DNA of 46,513 bases from Chloroflexota bacterium (GCA_016875915.1 VGOM01000016.1:1-46513); one strand, 5' to 3'. Positions 33,416-42,444 are shown, counted from the stretch's first letter. Made by a program: numbers and translations. The notes: generated from the letters alone by a model not told the origin.

Positions 33416-34480
33416 CTAGAAGGCGTACTCCTTTCCGCCACGTCGCAGCAGGTAGATGAATAGCGGCGGTCCTATCAGGGCGGTGATGATGCCCACCGGC
33501 AGTTCACCTGAAGAGACGATGGTTCTGGCCAGGAGGTCGGCCACCACCACGAAGGCTGCCCCGACGGCCGCCGAGGCCGGAACCAGCAGCCGGTGCTCCG
33601 GACCAAGCACCAGCCTCACGGCATGGGGAACCACCAGGCCCACGAACCCAACGAGACCGCTTATGGACACTGCTGCGGCAGTCAGGGCAGATCCCAGGGC
33701 CAGTATGGCCAGCTTGTCCCGCTCCACCTCGATGCCCACGTAGGCCGCCCCCTCCTCACCGAGGGCGAAGGCGTTGAGTCGGAAGGCCAGCAGGCGGGCG
33801 GCCATCACCCCGGCCAGCACCAGTGGCGCGACTACCGCCAGTTGTTCCCAGCCGCTGACCGAGACACCGCCCATGAGGAACACGTAGACGGACTGGATCC
33901 GGGGGTGCAGATCATCGCTGAGCGTTATCAGGAGGAACATCAACGCCGTCAGCATGCCGCTCACCACGAACCCGGAAAGGAGCATACTGACGACGGGTGT
34001 CTTGCCTCCCACGCGGGCCAGCCGATAGACCAGCAGAACGGTCAGCAGGGCTCCCACAAAGGCCAGGATGGGCACCAACCCGAAACCGAGGAAGGCCACG
34101 CCCACGGGCAGCATCATGGCGATGGTGGCCCCCAGCGCCGCGCCCGCAGAGGTGCCGATGATGTAGGGGTCGGCCATGGGGTTGCGAAACAGCCCCTGGA
34201 AGAGGACGCCTGCCGTGGCCAGCGCCCCTCCGACCACCGCCCCTCCCACCACCCGGGGCAGCCTGATCTGGAAGAGGATAGTCTCGTCCACGGCCCTCCA
34301 CGTAGGCTCGAAATCGAATACGGCCAGCCTGTTGAGGAACATCCTGGCCATCTCCGGCAGCGAGATGCTCGCCTTGCCCAGGATAGTGGCCACGAACATC
34401 GACACCGCCAGGAGGCCTAGGAGGGCTGTCAACACGGCAACGTGGCGGTTGCTTCTGAAGACAGCCCTCACTTGGTTCAT
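33416..34480 (-). CDS. btuC: Cobalamin ABC transporter permease (FecCD/BtuC family)
   Basis: 354 residues, about ten transmembrane helices, with FecCD-family landmarks LPRVVGGAVVGGALATAGVLFQGLFRNPMADPY (residues about 74-106) broken across the third helix, GTSAGAALGA, and the C-terminal GLVGFVGLVVPHAVRLVLGPEHR and LPVGIITALIGPPLFIYLL. It forms a homodimeric channel with BtuD. Middle gene of btuFCD. Confidence 0.93.
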   Translation of the reverse strand: MNQVRAVFRSNRHVAVLTALLGLLAVSMFVATILGKASISLPEMARMFLNRLAVFDFEPTWRAVDETILFQIRLPRVVGGAVVGGALATAGVLFQGLFRNPMADPYIIGTSAGAALGATIAMMLPVGVAFLGFGLVPILAFVGALLTVLLVYRLARVGGKTPVVSMLLSGFVVSGMLTALMFLLITLSDDLHPRIQSVYVFLMGGVSVSGWEQLAVVAPLVLAGVMAARLLAFRLNAFALGEEGAAYVGIEVERDKLAILALGSALTAAAVSISGLVGFVGLVVPHAVRLVLGPEHRLLVPASAAVGAAFVVVADLLARTIVSSGELPVGIITALIGPPLFIYLLRRGGKEYAF

Positions 34481-34514
34481 CTACAAGCCTCAATCAAGAG
34501 TCGCGGATTCAGCC

Positions 34515-35435
34515 TTATGCCTCGAACAACTCAGGGTGAATCATCCTGGCCAGCATCTCCAGGCCGTCGACAATGCGCGGCCCTGGGCGGCAGGTGAGAT
34601 TCGGGTCCTCCACCGCATAGACCCTGCCTGACGTGACTGCGGCCAACTCCCCCCAGGCCGAACGGGCGGCCACTGCTTCAGGGGTGACGCCGAACTGGTA
34701 GTCCTCCAGGATGATGATCTCTGGATCGGCTTCCAGGATCTCCTCGGCGCTCATCTCATACCAGCCTGATCTGCCGGCGGCGATGCTGGTGCCGCCCGCC
34801 AGATTGATGAGACTGTCCTGAAAAGTGCCATACCCGGCGGTCCAGGGCTTGTTCTCATTCCAGCTCGCATCCACCTCATAGAACACCGTGGGCTTGGCCG
34901 CGGCGGCGCCTGTCCTGGCAACCACGGCCGCCACCCTCTCCTTCATACTGTCCACCAGCGCGGCAGCTTCCTTCTCTGTGCCGGTGAGCTGGCCCACCAG
35001 CTCGATATCCCGGTAGATGTCGTGGATGTCTGTGGGATTCAGCACTACCACCTTGACTCCGGCATTCTCCAGTTGCCGCACCACGGTCCCGGCCAGTGAC
35101 AGGACAAGGTCGGGTTCCAGGTCAAGGATTGTCTCCGCGCTGAAGCCGGGGAAGGGTGCCCCCACCTTCGCTATGGTCTGGGCTTCCGCAGGATAGTCAC
35201 AGTAGTCGGTTACCCCCACCACCCTCTCGGCCAGCCCCAGCGCGAAGAGGATCTCGGTGATGCTGGGGCCAAGCGAGACAATGGACTCCGCTGAGTCATC
35301 GATGTGTACCGGTCGGCCCAGGTCGTCTACAACCAGATCTGCCGTTTCGGCCGACTCGGCACAGCCAATCAGTGTCGAAACAATCAGGCAAAGCGATAGC
35401 AGAACAGCGAACAACGCAGTGAGTCTTCTCACCAA
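34515..35435 (-). CDS. btuF: Cobalamin-binding lipoprotein (BtuF-like)
   Basis: 306 residues starting at TTG 35435 (or GTG 35432) after AAGGAGG. A lipoprotein signal (VLLSLCLIVSTLIGC, lipobox LIGC, lipidated Cys25) precedes a two-lobed substrate-binding fold: SLGPSITEILFALGL, VVGVTDYCDYP, DLEPDLVLS, and a C-terminal RPGPRIVDGLEMLA. It captures the corrinoid outside the membrane and hands it to BtuCD. First gene of the operon controlled by the riboswitch. Confidence 0.92.
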   Translation of the reverse strand: MVRRLTALFAVLLSLCLIVSTLIGCAESAETADLVVDDLGRPVHIDDSAESIVSLGPSITEILFALGLAERVVGVTDYCDYPAEAQTIAKVGAPFPGFSAETILDLEPDLVLSLAGTVVRQLENAGVKVVVLNPTDIHDIYRDIELVGQLTGTEKEAAALVDSMKERVAAVVARTGAAAAKPTVFYEVDASWNENKPWTAGYGTFQDSLINLAGGTSIAAGRSGWYEMSAEEILEADPEIIILEDYQFGVTPEAVAARSAWGELAAVTSGRVYAVEDPNLTCRPGPRIVDGLEMLARMIHPELFEA

Positions 35436-35581
35436 ATCAACCTCCTTAGATTAGACGAGAAAGGGACGATACTATGCGAGTCCTGCCTCACGAGATACGG
35501 CTGTGCCGGCGACGCATCGGGTCATCGGCGACAAGTCGCCGTACGCATGAGGCGGTGGCTCAGCCGGTGATGAGGGGATCG

Positions 35582-35613
35582 AAAAGCCCCTCGCCTGGCA
35601 GAGCGAGGGGCTT
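35582..35613 (-). terminator. Intrinsic terminator of the cobalamin riboswitch
   Basis: On the minus strand AAGCCCCTCG (35613-35604) pairs with CGAGGGGCTT (35593-35584), followed by a short T run. It lies between the riboswitch and btuF, as expected for a transcriptional off-switch when B12 is bound. Confidence 0.8.
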
Positions 35614-35614
35614 C

Positions 35615-35826
35615 TACGGTGCTCTAGTCACTGCTGCTCCCCCTTTCTCCGCGGAGGTATCGGGGCGGCCCGGCCAGCTATTTGGATTTGCGCCGGGCTC
35701 TCTGACAGGGGCCAGCGTTCTGACTTTCACAGTAGGCGGGACTGTGCCGGATTTCCACCGGACTTGCTGTCTGATTTAAGCCCTCGCTCGCGCTCGGGCA
35801 CCCCTGCATCCAGTATTCGGTTTTGG
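35615..35826 (-). ncRNA. Cobalamin riboswitch upstream of btuFCD
   Basis: Read on the minus strand, the leader has the conserved cobalamin-aptamer elements in order: GGTGCCC ... GGGCTTAAA, then GGTGGAAATCCGGCAC, GTCCCGCC and ACTGTGA, then GGCGCAAATCC. A terminator follows. High B12 should cut off transcription of the importer genes. Boundaries are approximate. Confidence 0.85.
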
Positions 35827-35840
35827 GCTACTGAACATAG

Positions 35841-35869
35841 ACTATAGCAGCAGCGGTCCCACAAAGCAA
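35841..35869 (-). promoter_or_regulatory. Promoter of the btuFCD operon
   Basis: Minus strand TTGCTT (35864-35869), 17-base spacer, TATAGT (35841-35846), just upstream of the riboswitch. Confidence 0.65.
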
Positions 35870-35936
35870 GTTCGCGCTGCCGGATCAGGCAGGGCACTGC
35901 CTGCGGACACCCCCGGCCTGCCTCCCGGTGACCGGC

Positions 35937-37163
35937 TCAGATAGTCCCCGAGAGTAGGACCCTGGCCTGCTCCGGATATGTGGCGATGAAGCGCAGCTCA
36001 TCGTCGGTGAGGGTCAGCTGGTTGTGCGCTGTGGCATAGCGCACCAACTCCAGCACCCGCCTGGCTTCCTCCTTGTCGGAGAAGGTGATCCCCAGCCTGT
36101 TGTACACGTGCTGAAAGCCCGCCAAGCCCCCGAATTCGCCGGTGGTGATCACTCTGCCCCTGGTCGGCGGCGGAGCCTCCAGGTCCAGGCCGAGCAGTTC
36201 ATAGTCGTACAGCTCATAGGTCCGGCTGTCCTTCAGCGTGGCGTCGGCATGAATGCCCGCCTCGTGGGCAAAGGCGTTCTCACCCACGCCGGGCTGGTTG
36301 ATGGGGATGGGCACGCCGAAGGCATAGGAGACGTAGTCGGCCAGCTTGGCCGAGATCTTCAGATTCAGGTCGTCGCCGATCTGGTAGTCCTCCATCTCCC
36401 GGGCGAACTTGATGGCCAGGATGCAGCTCAGCAGATCGGCCTGCCCCGCCCGCTCCCCCAGCCCGTTGACCGAGGTATTGAGATAGGCGTCCACCCCGCC
36501 GTCGATGGCCCCCCTCGCCCCGACCACGGAGTTGGCCACGGCCATGCCCAGGTCGTTGTGGCAATGCAGCTCGATGGGCATCTCCACCTGCTCCGCCAGG
36601 GTCTTCACCCGGCGGTAGATGGTCTTCGGGGTCTCATAGCCCAGGGTGTCGCAGTATCTCAGCCGGTCGGCGCCGGCATCCTTCGCCGCTTCGCCGAAGT
36701 CCACCAGATAGCCCAGGTCGGTCCGCGATGCGTCCTCGGCATTCACCCCCACCGTCTTCGCCCCCTGGCTCCGGGCATAGGTCACCGCGGCCACCATCTC
36801 CCTGATCACCGCGTCTCGGTCCAGCTGGCCCCCCGATTTGTGCCTCATCATCTGATCCGAGGTGGAGATGGAGACGTTCAGGTCCCTCACGCCGGTGGAG
36901 ATGGCCGCGGTCACGTCGGAGACCAGCGCCCGGCACCAGCCCTCCAGGACCAGGCCGCCCATGGCCCCCGTGTCCCTCAACTGCAGGTTGGCCCGCACGT
37001 AGTTCTCCTCGATCTTGGCGAAGGGGAAGGCGAACTCCGACTGATGCACCCCCATCTGACCCAGATAGAGGTTCACCATGGTCTTCTGGAGCTTGGACAG
37101 GTGGATCCTGGATGCCTGCACCGCATCCCGGTTGGTGACGTCGATGAAGTAGATCCTGGGCAT
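35937..37163 (-). CDS. Homocitrate/isopropylmalate synthase family protein, Re-citrate synthase candidate
   Basis: 408 residues of the DRE-TIM acyltransferase family. The N-terminus is FIDVTNRDAVQASRI, not the common DTTLRDGEQ; HCHNDLGMAVANS and NGLGERAGQADLL are the metal-binding and catalytic motifs, and a GIHADATLKDSRTYE segment follows. The VTNRD form and SKLQKTMVNLYLGQMGV stretch fit the homocitrate-synthase-like enzymes that include the Re-citrate synthases of strict anaerobes such as Clostridium kluyveri and Dehalococcoides. Citrate synthesis for glutamate formation is the favoured role; homocitrate synthesis is the alternative. Monocistronic with its own promoter. Confidence 0.85.
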   Translation of the reverse strand: MPRIYFIDVTNRDAVQASRIHLSKLQKTMVNLYLGQMGVHQSEFAFPFAKIEENYVRANLQLRDTGAMGGLVLEGWCRALVSDVTAAISTGVRDLNVSISTSDQMMRHKSGGQLDRDAVIREMVAAVTYARSQGAKTVGVNAEDASRTDLGYLVDFGEAAKDAGADRLRYCDTLGYETPKTIYRRVKTLAEQVEMPIELHCHNDLGMAVANSVVGARGAIDGGVDAYLNTSVNGLGERAGQADLLSCILAIKFAREMEDYQIGDDLNLKISAKLADYVSYAFGVPIPINQPGVGENAFAHEAGIHADATLKDSRTYELYDYELLGLDLEAPPPTRGRVITTGEFGGLAGFQHVYNRLGITFSDKEEARRVLELVRYATAHNQLTLTDDELRFIATYPEQARVLLSGTI

Positions 37164-37214
37164 TGGGAGTCCCCGGCTGACTGCCGCAGAGGCTCTGAGA
37201 ACCCTGCGATCTGT

Positions 37215-37244
37215 ATCATACTCAACCCCTTCTCATGTTGGCAA
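37215..37244 (-). promoter_or_regulatory. Promoter of the Re-citrate synthase candidate
   Basis: Minus strand TTGCCA (37239-37244), 18-base spacer, TATGAT (37215-37220). Confidence 0.65.
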
Positions 37245-37265
37245 GAAGCGGGGCGCAAGCGCTGC

Positions 37266-37294
37266 TTGACAAAGTCATTGGCTGCACCGATAAT
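37266..37294 (+). promoter_or_regulatory. Promoter TTGACA-17-GATAAT
   Basis: TTGACA (37266-37271), 17-base spacer, GATAAT (37289-37294) in an AT-rich tract, upstream of the small membrane protein at 37403 and divergent from the synthase promoter. Confidence 0.7.
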
Positions 37295-37402
37295 ATTTAC
37301 TAATAATATATAGTTTGTTTTCTGCTAAGCACATACCCGGAGGCGGCAGTCCGGCATGGGTGACCGCAGAGACAGACGCGAAGAAGGGAGAGCCTATAGT
37401 AC

Positions 37403-37645
37403 ATGGATTGGGACTACTACTCACGGAGAGGTGATTGGGGAGGCAGCGGCGGACGCCCATGGTGGTTGAATGTTGATGCGCTGACCCTGTTCATTCTCGG
37501 GGTCGGCGTTCTGGTGTTCGTACTGGGCCCCTGCCTGGGGCTCTACGGCTTCGGCCCCGGGCTGGTGGGCATGGTCACCTCCTGGGTCCTGGGCATTCCC
37601 CTGCGGCTGTACCTCAGGGGCCTGTTCAGGCGGGATGACTACTAG
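37403..37645 (+). CDS. Small two-span membrane protein (80 aa)
   Basis: 80 residues: a polar, aromatic and glycine-rich N-terminus (MDWDYYSRRGDWGGSGGRPWW), a strong hydrophobic stretch (about residues 26-50), a glycine-rich turn and a second helix (about 52-70), ending LFRRDDY. No family recognised. It has its own near-consensus promoter and a powerful terminator 58 bases after the stop, so it is a free-standing transcript. The ribosome site GGAG (37387-37390) is 12 bases from the ATG. Role unknown. Confidence 0.7.
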   Translation: MDWDYYSRRGDWGGSGGRPWWLNVDALTLFILGVGVLVFVLGPCLGLYGFGPGLVGMVTSWVLGIPLRLYLRGLFRRDDY

Positions 37646-37702
37646 GGACTGCTGTATTCAGTAGAGACAGGCAACAAACCGGGAAGGTTCACCCCCCTTT
37701 CC

Positions 37703-37745
37703 GAAAGAAGAAAGCCGGTCCCCAGCGGACCGGCTTTCTTCTTTC
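37703..37745. terminator. Strong bidirectional terminator
   Basis: An 18-19-bp perfect stem (left arm 37703-37721; right arm 37727-37745) with a CCAGC loop and T-rich arms ending CTTTCTTCTTT. It ends the small membrane protein transcript. Confidence 0.9.
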
Positions 37746-37771
37746 CCCGCCGCTGACCAGGCGGGCGCCAA

Positions 37772-37801
37772 TTGTCCCTCGTTCTCAGCCGGTGCTATAA
37801 T
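37772..37801 (+). promoter_or_regulatory. Promoter of gatCA
   Basis: TTGTCC (37772-37777), 18-base spacer, TATAAT (37796-37801) in the context GCTATAAT. Confidence 0.65.
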
Positions 37802-37847
37802 GAACCGCCGCTCGGTCAGATAGACGCTCTAGCATGGTGGCGTGGGA

Positions 37848-38138
37848 ATGAAGCTCAGCCGCGAGGAAGTGAAGCACCTGGCCCTCCTGGTCCGCCTGGG
37901 ACTCAGCGAGGATGAGATAGAGCGGCTCCGGGAGCAGCTCTCCAACATCCTGGAGAACTTCGAGATACTCCAGCAGGTGGACACCACCGACGTGCCTCCC
38001 ACGGCGCACTGCATCGCCCTGGAGAACGTGCTCAGAGACGACCAGAGCGGACCCTCGCTGGCCCCGGAAGAGGTGCTGTCCAACGCCCCCAACCGTGAAG
38101 AGCAGTACTTCAGGGTCCGGGCGGTCCTCGAGCAGTGA
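37848..38138 (+). CDS. gatC: Asp/Glu-tRNA(Asn/Gln) amidotransferase subunit C
   Basis: 96 residues from ATG 37848 (GGTGG seven bases upstream); an in-frame GTG lies at 37842. Typical Gat[50 protein letters not shown], and [11 protein letters not shown]. It stabilises GatA on GatB in the transamidation of mischarged tRNAs. Its stop overlaps the gatA start. GatB is not in the window. Confidence 0.95.
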   Translation: MKLSREEVKHLALLVRLGLSEDEIERLREQLSNILENFEILQQVDTTDVPPTAHCIALENVLRDDQSGPSLAPEEVLSNAPNREEQYFRVRAVLEQ

Positions 38139-39598
38139 ACATGGACCTCCATCGCCTGACCATCCACGAGGCCGCTGACCTGCTCCGCCGCCGGGAGACC
38201 TCCTCCCAGGAATTGACCCGGGCCTGCCTCGACCGCATTGCCGCCGTGGATCCGGCGGTGCGCGCCTTCGTCACCGTCTGCGCCGACGGGGCGCTGCAGC
38301 AGGCGGGCGAGGCCGACCGCCGCATCACGAACGGTGAAGCCACGCCGCTCACCGGCATCCCCGCCGCCATCAAAGACAATATGTGCACCCGGGGCGTGCG
38401 GACCACCTGCAGCTCCCGGATGCTGGAGGGCTTCGTCCCGCCCTACAACGCCACCGTGGTCCAGAGTCTGAGCGACGCCGGCATGGTCATGCTGGGCAAG
38501 GCCAACATGGACGAGTTCGCCATGGGCTCCTCCACGGAGCACTCGGCCTTCTTCCCCTCCCGCAACCCCTGGGACCGTGCCCGGGTCCCGGGAGGCAGCA
38601 GCGGAGGCTCCTGCGTGGCCGTGGCCGCGGACGAGGCCATCTACTCGCTGGGCTCCGACACCGGCGGCAGCATCCGCCAGCCGGCGGGATTCTGCAGCGT
38701 CGTCGGCTTCAAACCCACCTACGGCAGGGTGTCACGGTTCGGACTGGTGGCCTTCGCCAGTTCGCTCGATCAGATCGGGCCGATCACCAAGGACGTCACC
38801 GACTGCGCCCTGGTCATGAACGCCATCTGCGGCTACGACCCCGGCGACTCCACCTCTTTGAATCAGCCCACCCCCGACTACACCCGCTCGCTGGTCCCCG
38901 ATCTGAAGGGACTCCGCCTGGGCGTGCCCCAGGAGTACGCCGTGGCCGGCATGCAGCCGGGCGTGGAGAGCGCCTTCAAGGCCGCCGTCAGGCGCCTGGC
39001 GGAACTTGGGGCCGAGATCGAATGGGGCGCCTTCCTGCCCCACACCCGCTACGCCCTGGCCGCCTACTACATCATCGCCCCCTCCGAGGCCTCGGCCAAT
39101 CTGGCCCGCTACGACGGGGTGAAGTACGGCTTCTCCGCCCCCGAGGCCAGCAGCATGTGGGACGCCCTGGAGAAGACCAAGCAGGCCGGATTCGGGGCCG
39201 AGGTGAAGCGGCGGATCATGCTGGGTACCTACGCCCTGTCCGCCGGATACTATGACGCCTACTACCTCAAGGCCCAGAAGGTGCGCACCCTCATCCGGCA
39301 GGAGTTCGACCGGGCCTTCGCCCGATTCGATGCCCTGATCACGCCCACCTCCCCCACCGTGCCCTTCAAGATCGGGGAGAAGATGGATGATCCGGTGCAG
39401 ATGTACCTCAGCGACATCTGCACTCTGCCGGTCAATATCGCCGGCATCCCGGCCGTTTCCGTGCCCGCCGGATTCGTGGATGGGCTTCCCGTGGGCCTGC
39501 AGGCCATCGGCAAGCCCCTGGGCGAAGAGACGCTGCTCCGCATCGCCTTCGCCTACGAGCAGTCCACCGACTGGCACAAGAGGAAGACGCCGCTCTGA
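38135..39598 (+). CDS. gatA: Asp/Glu-tRNA(Asn/Gln) amidotransferase subunit A
   Basis: 487 residues (GTG 38135; ATG 38141 is an equally good start). The amidase Ser-cisSer-Lys triad is Lys80 (AAIKDNM), Ser155 (GGSSGGS) and Ser179 ([10 protein letters not shown]). It releases ammonia from glutamine for GatB. Overlaps gatC by 4 bases. The intact catalytic residues support a working enzyme for Gln-tRNA or Asn-tRNA synthesis. Confidence 0.96.
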   Translation: MNMDLHRLTIHEAADLLRRRETSSQELTRACLDRIAAVDPAVRAFVTVCADGALQQAGEADRRITNGEATPLTGIPAAIKDNMCTRGVRTTCSSRMLEGFVPPYNATVVQSLSDAGMVMLGKANMDEFAMGSSTEHSAFFPSRNPWDRARVPGGSSGGSCVAVAADEAIYSLGSDTGGSIRQPAGFCSVVGFKPTYGRVSRFGLVAFASSLDQIGPITKDVTDCALVMNAICGYDPGDSTSLNQPTPDYTRSLVPDLKGLRLGVPQEYAVAGMQPGVESAFKAAVRRLAELGAEIEWGAFLPHTRYALAAYYIIAPSEASANLARYDGVKYGFSAPEASSMWDALEKTKQAGFGAEVKRRIMLGTYALSAGYYDAYYLKAQKVRTLIRQEFDRAFARFDALITPTSPTVPFKIGEKMDDPVQMYLSDICTLPVNIAGIPAVSVPAGFVDGLPVGLQAIGKPLGEETLLRIAFAYEQSTDWHKRKTPL

Positions 39599-39682
39599 TG
39601 CCGACCATTCGCATGACGAGACCGCCCTGGGCCGCCCGGAATACCAATCCCGGTGTCACGGAGACACCCCGGAGGTAGCCGC

Positions 39683-40987
39683 ATGAAACAGGATCGCTAT
39701 GACGTGGTGGTGGTCGGCGCGGGCATGGGTGGACTCTGCTCCGCCGCCCTTCTCACTCACTCGGGGTACACGGCCCTGGTGGTGGACAAGCTGCCCTTCG
39801 TCGGCGGCCGGGCCTCATCGGTGAAGTACAAGGGCTTCACCCTGCCCACCGGGGCTCTCTACGTCGAGACCGGCGGGGTGGTGGAGAAGCTCTTCAAGGA
39901 GGTCGGCGCCCCCTTCGCCGTCCGCTCCTTCCCCATGCAGCTCTGCTTCAGGATGGGCGGCAGGGACTACCTCATGCCGCAGAAGGGGGGGCTCCGGGAC
40001 CTCATGTCCCACTTCGCCGACGAGAGGGAGACGGCCGCGGTCCTGACCGCTATCCGCCGGGCTTTCGCCTGGCAGGAGCCCTCCATGGCCATATCCCTTC
40101 GCGACTGGCTGCTCCAGCACACCCAGAACGAGAAGATCCTGGCCATATTCCGGGGACTGGTCAACTACCAGTGCGTCAACTTCCGCGACATGCCTGCCGG
40201 GGAGTTCATCCGCCAGCTCAAGTTCGCTACGGGAGCCACCGCCGGGGCGCACCCCCAGGGATTCCTGGCCCTGATGCAGGAGTTGGTCGGGGTCGTGGAA
40301 GCCGGAGGCGGCCGGGTGTGGACCTCCACCCGGGCCAGGAGCATCGTGGTCCGGGATGGCGCCGCCCGGGGCATCGTGGTGGAGCGAAACGGCAAGGACC
40401 TTGAGATCGCCGCCGGGGCGGTGATCAGCAGCGCCGGCCCACATGCCACCGTGGACCTGGCCGGCAGCGGCCATTTCGAAAAGGGCTATCTCAAGGAGCT
40501 GAAGGAAAAGGTCCACCCCCTGGCCTACGTCTGCGTTGAGGTCTCCAGCGACAGGCCGCTGGTCGACTTCCCCGGGGTGATGGTGGTCCCCGAGGGACGG
40601 AGGCAGATGACCATGATGTGCACCAGCCTGGCCTATCCCGAGTTCGCGCCGCCGGGGAAACACCTGCTCCAGGCCTGGGCTGCGCCCGATTCCTCCTTCG
40701 AGCCCCTGGACACCGCCGCTGAAGTGGACACCATAGTCGGGGACCTGAAACAGGCCATCCCCGGCTTCGATGACAGGGCGGAGATCCTCCACGTCAGCTA
40801 CTGGCAGAAGGACTGGCCGATGTACCGGGCCCTGCCCGGGGCGCTGACCCAGAAGACCCCCGTGGAGAACCTCTACAACGTCGGCGACGGAGTGGCCCCG
40901 CTGGTGCCGCTGGGACTGCCGGCCTGTGCCGAGACCGCCCGGATCGTGGTGGCCGACATCAGGCAGCGCCTCAAGCCGGCCGGCTGA
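39683..40987 (+). CDS. FAD-dependent oxidoreductase, phytoene dehydrogenase/amine oxidase-like
   Basis: 434 residues from ATG 39683 (GGAGGTAG upstream). The N-terminal dinucleotide-binding motif is VVVVGAGMGGLCSAALL followed by GGRASSVKYKGFTLPTGALYV; the C-terminal FAD motif is NLYNVGDGVAPLVPLGLPACAETA. This is the shape of the CrtI/NAD(P)-FAD amine-oxidase superfamily, whose members desaturate, isomerise or oxidise lipid-like substrates. No carotenoid genes are nearby. A 2[4Fe-4S] ferredoxin is encoded 62 bases downstream, suggesting it exchanges electrons with ferredoxin. Confidence 0.85.
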   Translation: MKQDRYDVVVVGAGMGGLCSAALLTHSGYTALVVDKLPFVGGRASSVKYKGFTLPTGALYVETGGVVEKLFKEVGAPFAVRSFPMQLCFRMGGRDYLMPQKGGLRDLMSHFADERETAAVLTAIRRAFAWQEPSMAISLRDWLLQHTQNEKILAIFRGLVNYQCVNFRDMPAGEFIRQLKFATGATAGAHPQGFLALMQELVGVVEAGGGRVWTSTRARSIVVRDGAARGIVVERNGKDLEIAAGAVISSAGPHATVDLAGSGHFEKGYLKELKEKVHPLAYVCVEVSSDRPLVDFPGVMVVPEGRRQMTMMCTSLAYPEFAPPGKHLLQAWAAPDSSFEPLDTAAEVDTIVGDLKQAIPGFDDRAEILHVSYWQKDWPMYRALPGALTQKTPVENLYNVGDGVAPLVPLGLPACAETARIVVADIRQRLKPAG

Positions 40988-41049
40988 CTCCCGGGAGAGG
41001 AATGGATGAAGACACGGCCCGCCTCTGGACCATGCACGGGAGGTGACTC

Positions 41050-41232
41050 ATGTTGAATGTTGACCGCACCCGGTGTGTCGGCTGCGGCCTCTGCGTCTAC
41101 TTCTGCCCCAGCGACGCCCTGCGGGCCTGGGGCGTCTGCCGCATCGTCACAGAGGACTGCAACGAGTGCCTGGCCTGCATCGACTACTGCCCTGCCGACG
41201 CCCTGCACCAGTCAGAGGCCGGCCGGAGCTGA
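41050..41232 (+). CDS. 2[4Fe-4S] ferredoxin (60 aa)
   Basis: 60 residues with two clean CxxCxxCxxxCP motifs: CVGCGLCVYFCP and CNECLACIDYCP. A small clostridial-type ferredoxin for low-potential electron transfer. GGGAGGTGACTC precedes the ATG. It follows the flavin oxidoreductase and probably shares its transcript; it may also serve the kor enzyme. Confidence 0.93.
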   Translation: MLNVDRTRCVGCGLCVYFCPSDALRAWGVCRIVTEDCNECLACIDYCPADALHQSEAGRS

Positions 41233-41269
41233 AAAAGAAGTGGCCCAGGAGGAGCACTCCTGCGCCACT
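41231..41269 (-). terminator. Terminator of the marR-type gene
   Basis: A 12-bp interrupted stem (AGTGGC-C-CAGGAG with CTCCTG-C-GCCACT, 41239-41269) flanked by an A-tract at 41232-41236, which reads as a U-tract on the minus strand after marR. Confidence 0.75.
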
Positions 41270-41299
41270 CATCTTCGCGGAACGGATGCTGACGATGCC

Positions 41300-41776
41300 C
41301 TATTCGTAGGGCAGGGGCTGATTCTCCCGGATGACCTCCACGGCCCTCTTGTGGAGCTTCCGCAGATAGTCCGTTAGAGCCGCCCGCTCCTTGTCGGTCA
41401 TGGCAGTCAACATGATGGTGCTGGGCACGCTGACTTTGCCCTGCTTCTTGAAGGCCTCTTCGCCCTTCTTGGTCACGGTCACCCTGACCAGGTTCCGCCG
41501 GCCCAGGTTCTTCTCCTTCTTCACCAGGCCGCGCTTCTCCATGCGGCTGACCAGGCCCGACACGGTGTGAGGCTCCCTGTGCAGCAGCCGCGCCAGCACG
41601 GAGGGGGTCACCGGGCCCTTGCTCTCCTTGACGAAGGCCAGGAGCGAAGCCTCCACACCGGACAGATCGGCTGTCAGTCGCAGCTCGATCTCCCTCGCCC
41701 TGCGCACCGCATGCGCCGTCCGGTCCCACAGTACCCAGAAATCGTTGCCCTTGCCTGTTGTCTCGTCAGCTTTCAT
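41300..41776 (-). CDS. MarR-family transcriptional regulator
   Basis: 158 residues. The winged helix-turn-helix (about 50-110) has LLAFVKESKGPVTPSVLARLLHREPHTVSGLVSRMEKRGLVKKEKN followed by RRNLVRVTVTKKG wing residues, broken here for length; flanking helices form the dimer interface. MarR proteins usually repress a divergent operon and respond to small phenolic or metabolite ligands. The divergent neighbour is an Lrp-type regulator and aminotransferase, and the AT-rich intergenic tract carries direct repeats. The ligand is unknown. Confidence 0.92.
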   Translation of the reverse strand: MKADETTGKGNDFWVLWDRTAHAVRRAREIELRLTADLSGVEASLLAFVKESKGPVTPSVLARLLHREPHTVSGLVSRMEKRGLVKKEKNLGRRNLVRVTVTKKGEEAFKKQGKVSVPSTIMLTAMTDKERAALTDYLRKLHKRAVEVIRENQPLPYE

Positions 41777-41833
41777 CGCCTCTCCCTTCTAATCGGATTA
41801 TTCGCTTCTTACATCGATTATATAACATATCAC

Positions 41834-41857
41834 CAGAAATATTACAGAAATATAACA
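41834..41857. promoter_or_regulatory. 11-bp phased direct repeats in the marR-lrp intergenic region
   Basis: CAGAAATAT at 41834-41842 and again at 41845-41853, one helical turn apart, and TATAACA at 41821 and 41851, 30 bases apart. This AT-rich tract lies between the divergent marR and lrp genes and probably holds operators. Confidence 0.45.
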
Positions 41858-41914
41858 AAAATGGCAATGTCAATCCACGCCCGCTGCCCTTCCTCAGCAT
41901 TCGGGCTCCTGTGC

Positions 41915-41920
41915 TATAAT
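41915..41920 (+). promoter_or_regulatory. -10 element TATAAT for the lrp-aminotransferase operon
   Basis: TATAAT in the context GTGCTATAAT, 48 bases before the lrp ATG. No clear -35, so activation may be needed. Confidence 0.55.
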
Positions 41921-41968
41921 GTGCCAAATATTTCCCGCGGTGACGCATCCGGGGGAGGAGCCACAGCC

Positions 41969-42444
41969 ATGAAGCAGATACTGGAGATCCTGGAGAACGA
42001 CGCCCGGGCCACGCCGGAGCGCATTTCCACCATGACCGGCATCCCGCTGGCCGAAGTGAAGAAGGTCATCAGCGAGGCTGAGAAGAACCACACCATCGTC
42101 AAGTACAAGGCCATGATCAACTGGCACAGGGCGGGCGACGAGCAGGTGTGGGCCGTCATCGAGGTCCGCATCCAGCCCCAGCGGAACGTCGGCTTCGACG
42201 CCATCGCTGAACGGATCTACCGCTTCCCCGAAGTGCGCTCCGCCTATCTGGTCTCCGGCACCTATGATCTGGCCGTCTTCGTGGCCGGCCGGACCATGCA
42301 GGACGTGGCCTCCTTCGTCTCTCAGAGGCTGGCCCCCATAGAGGGGGTCCAGGGCACCACCACCCACTTCCTGCTCAAGCGCTACAAGGAAGACGGCGAG
42401 ATCATGGAAGCAAAAGAGGAGAACAAGCGATTGCCGCTCACCAT

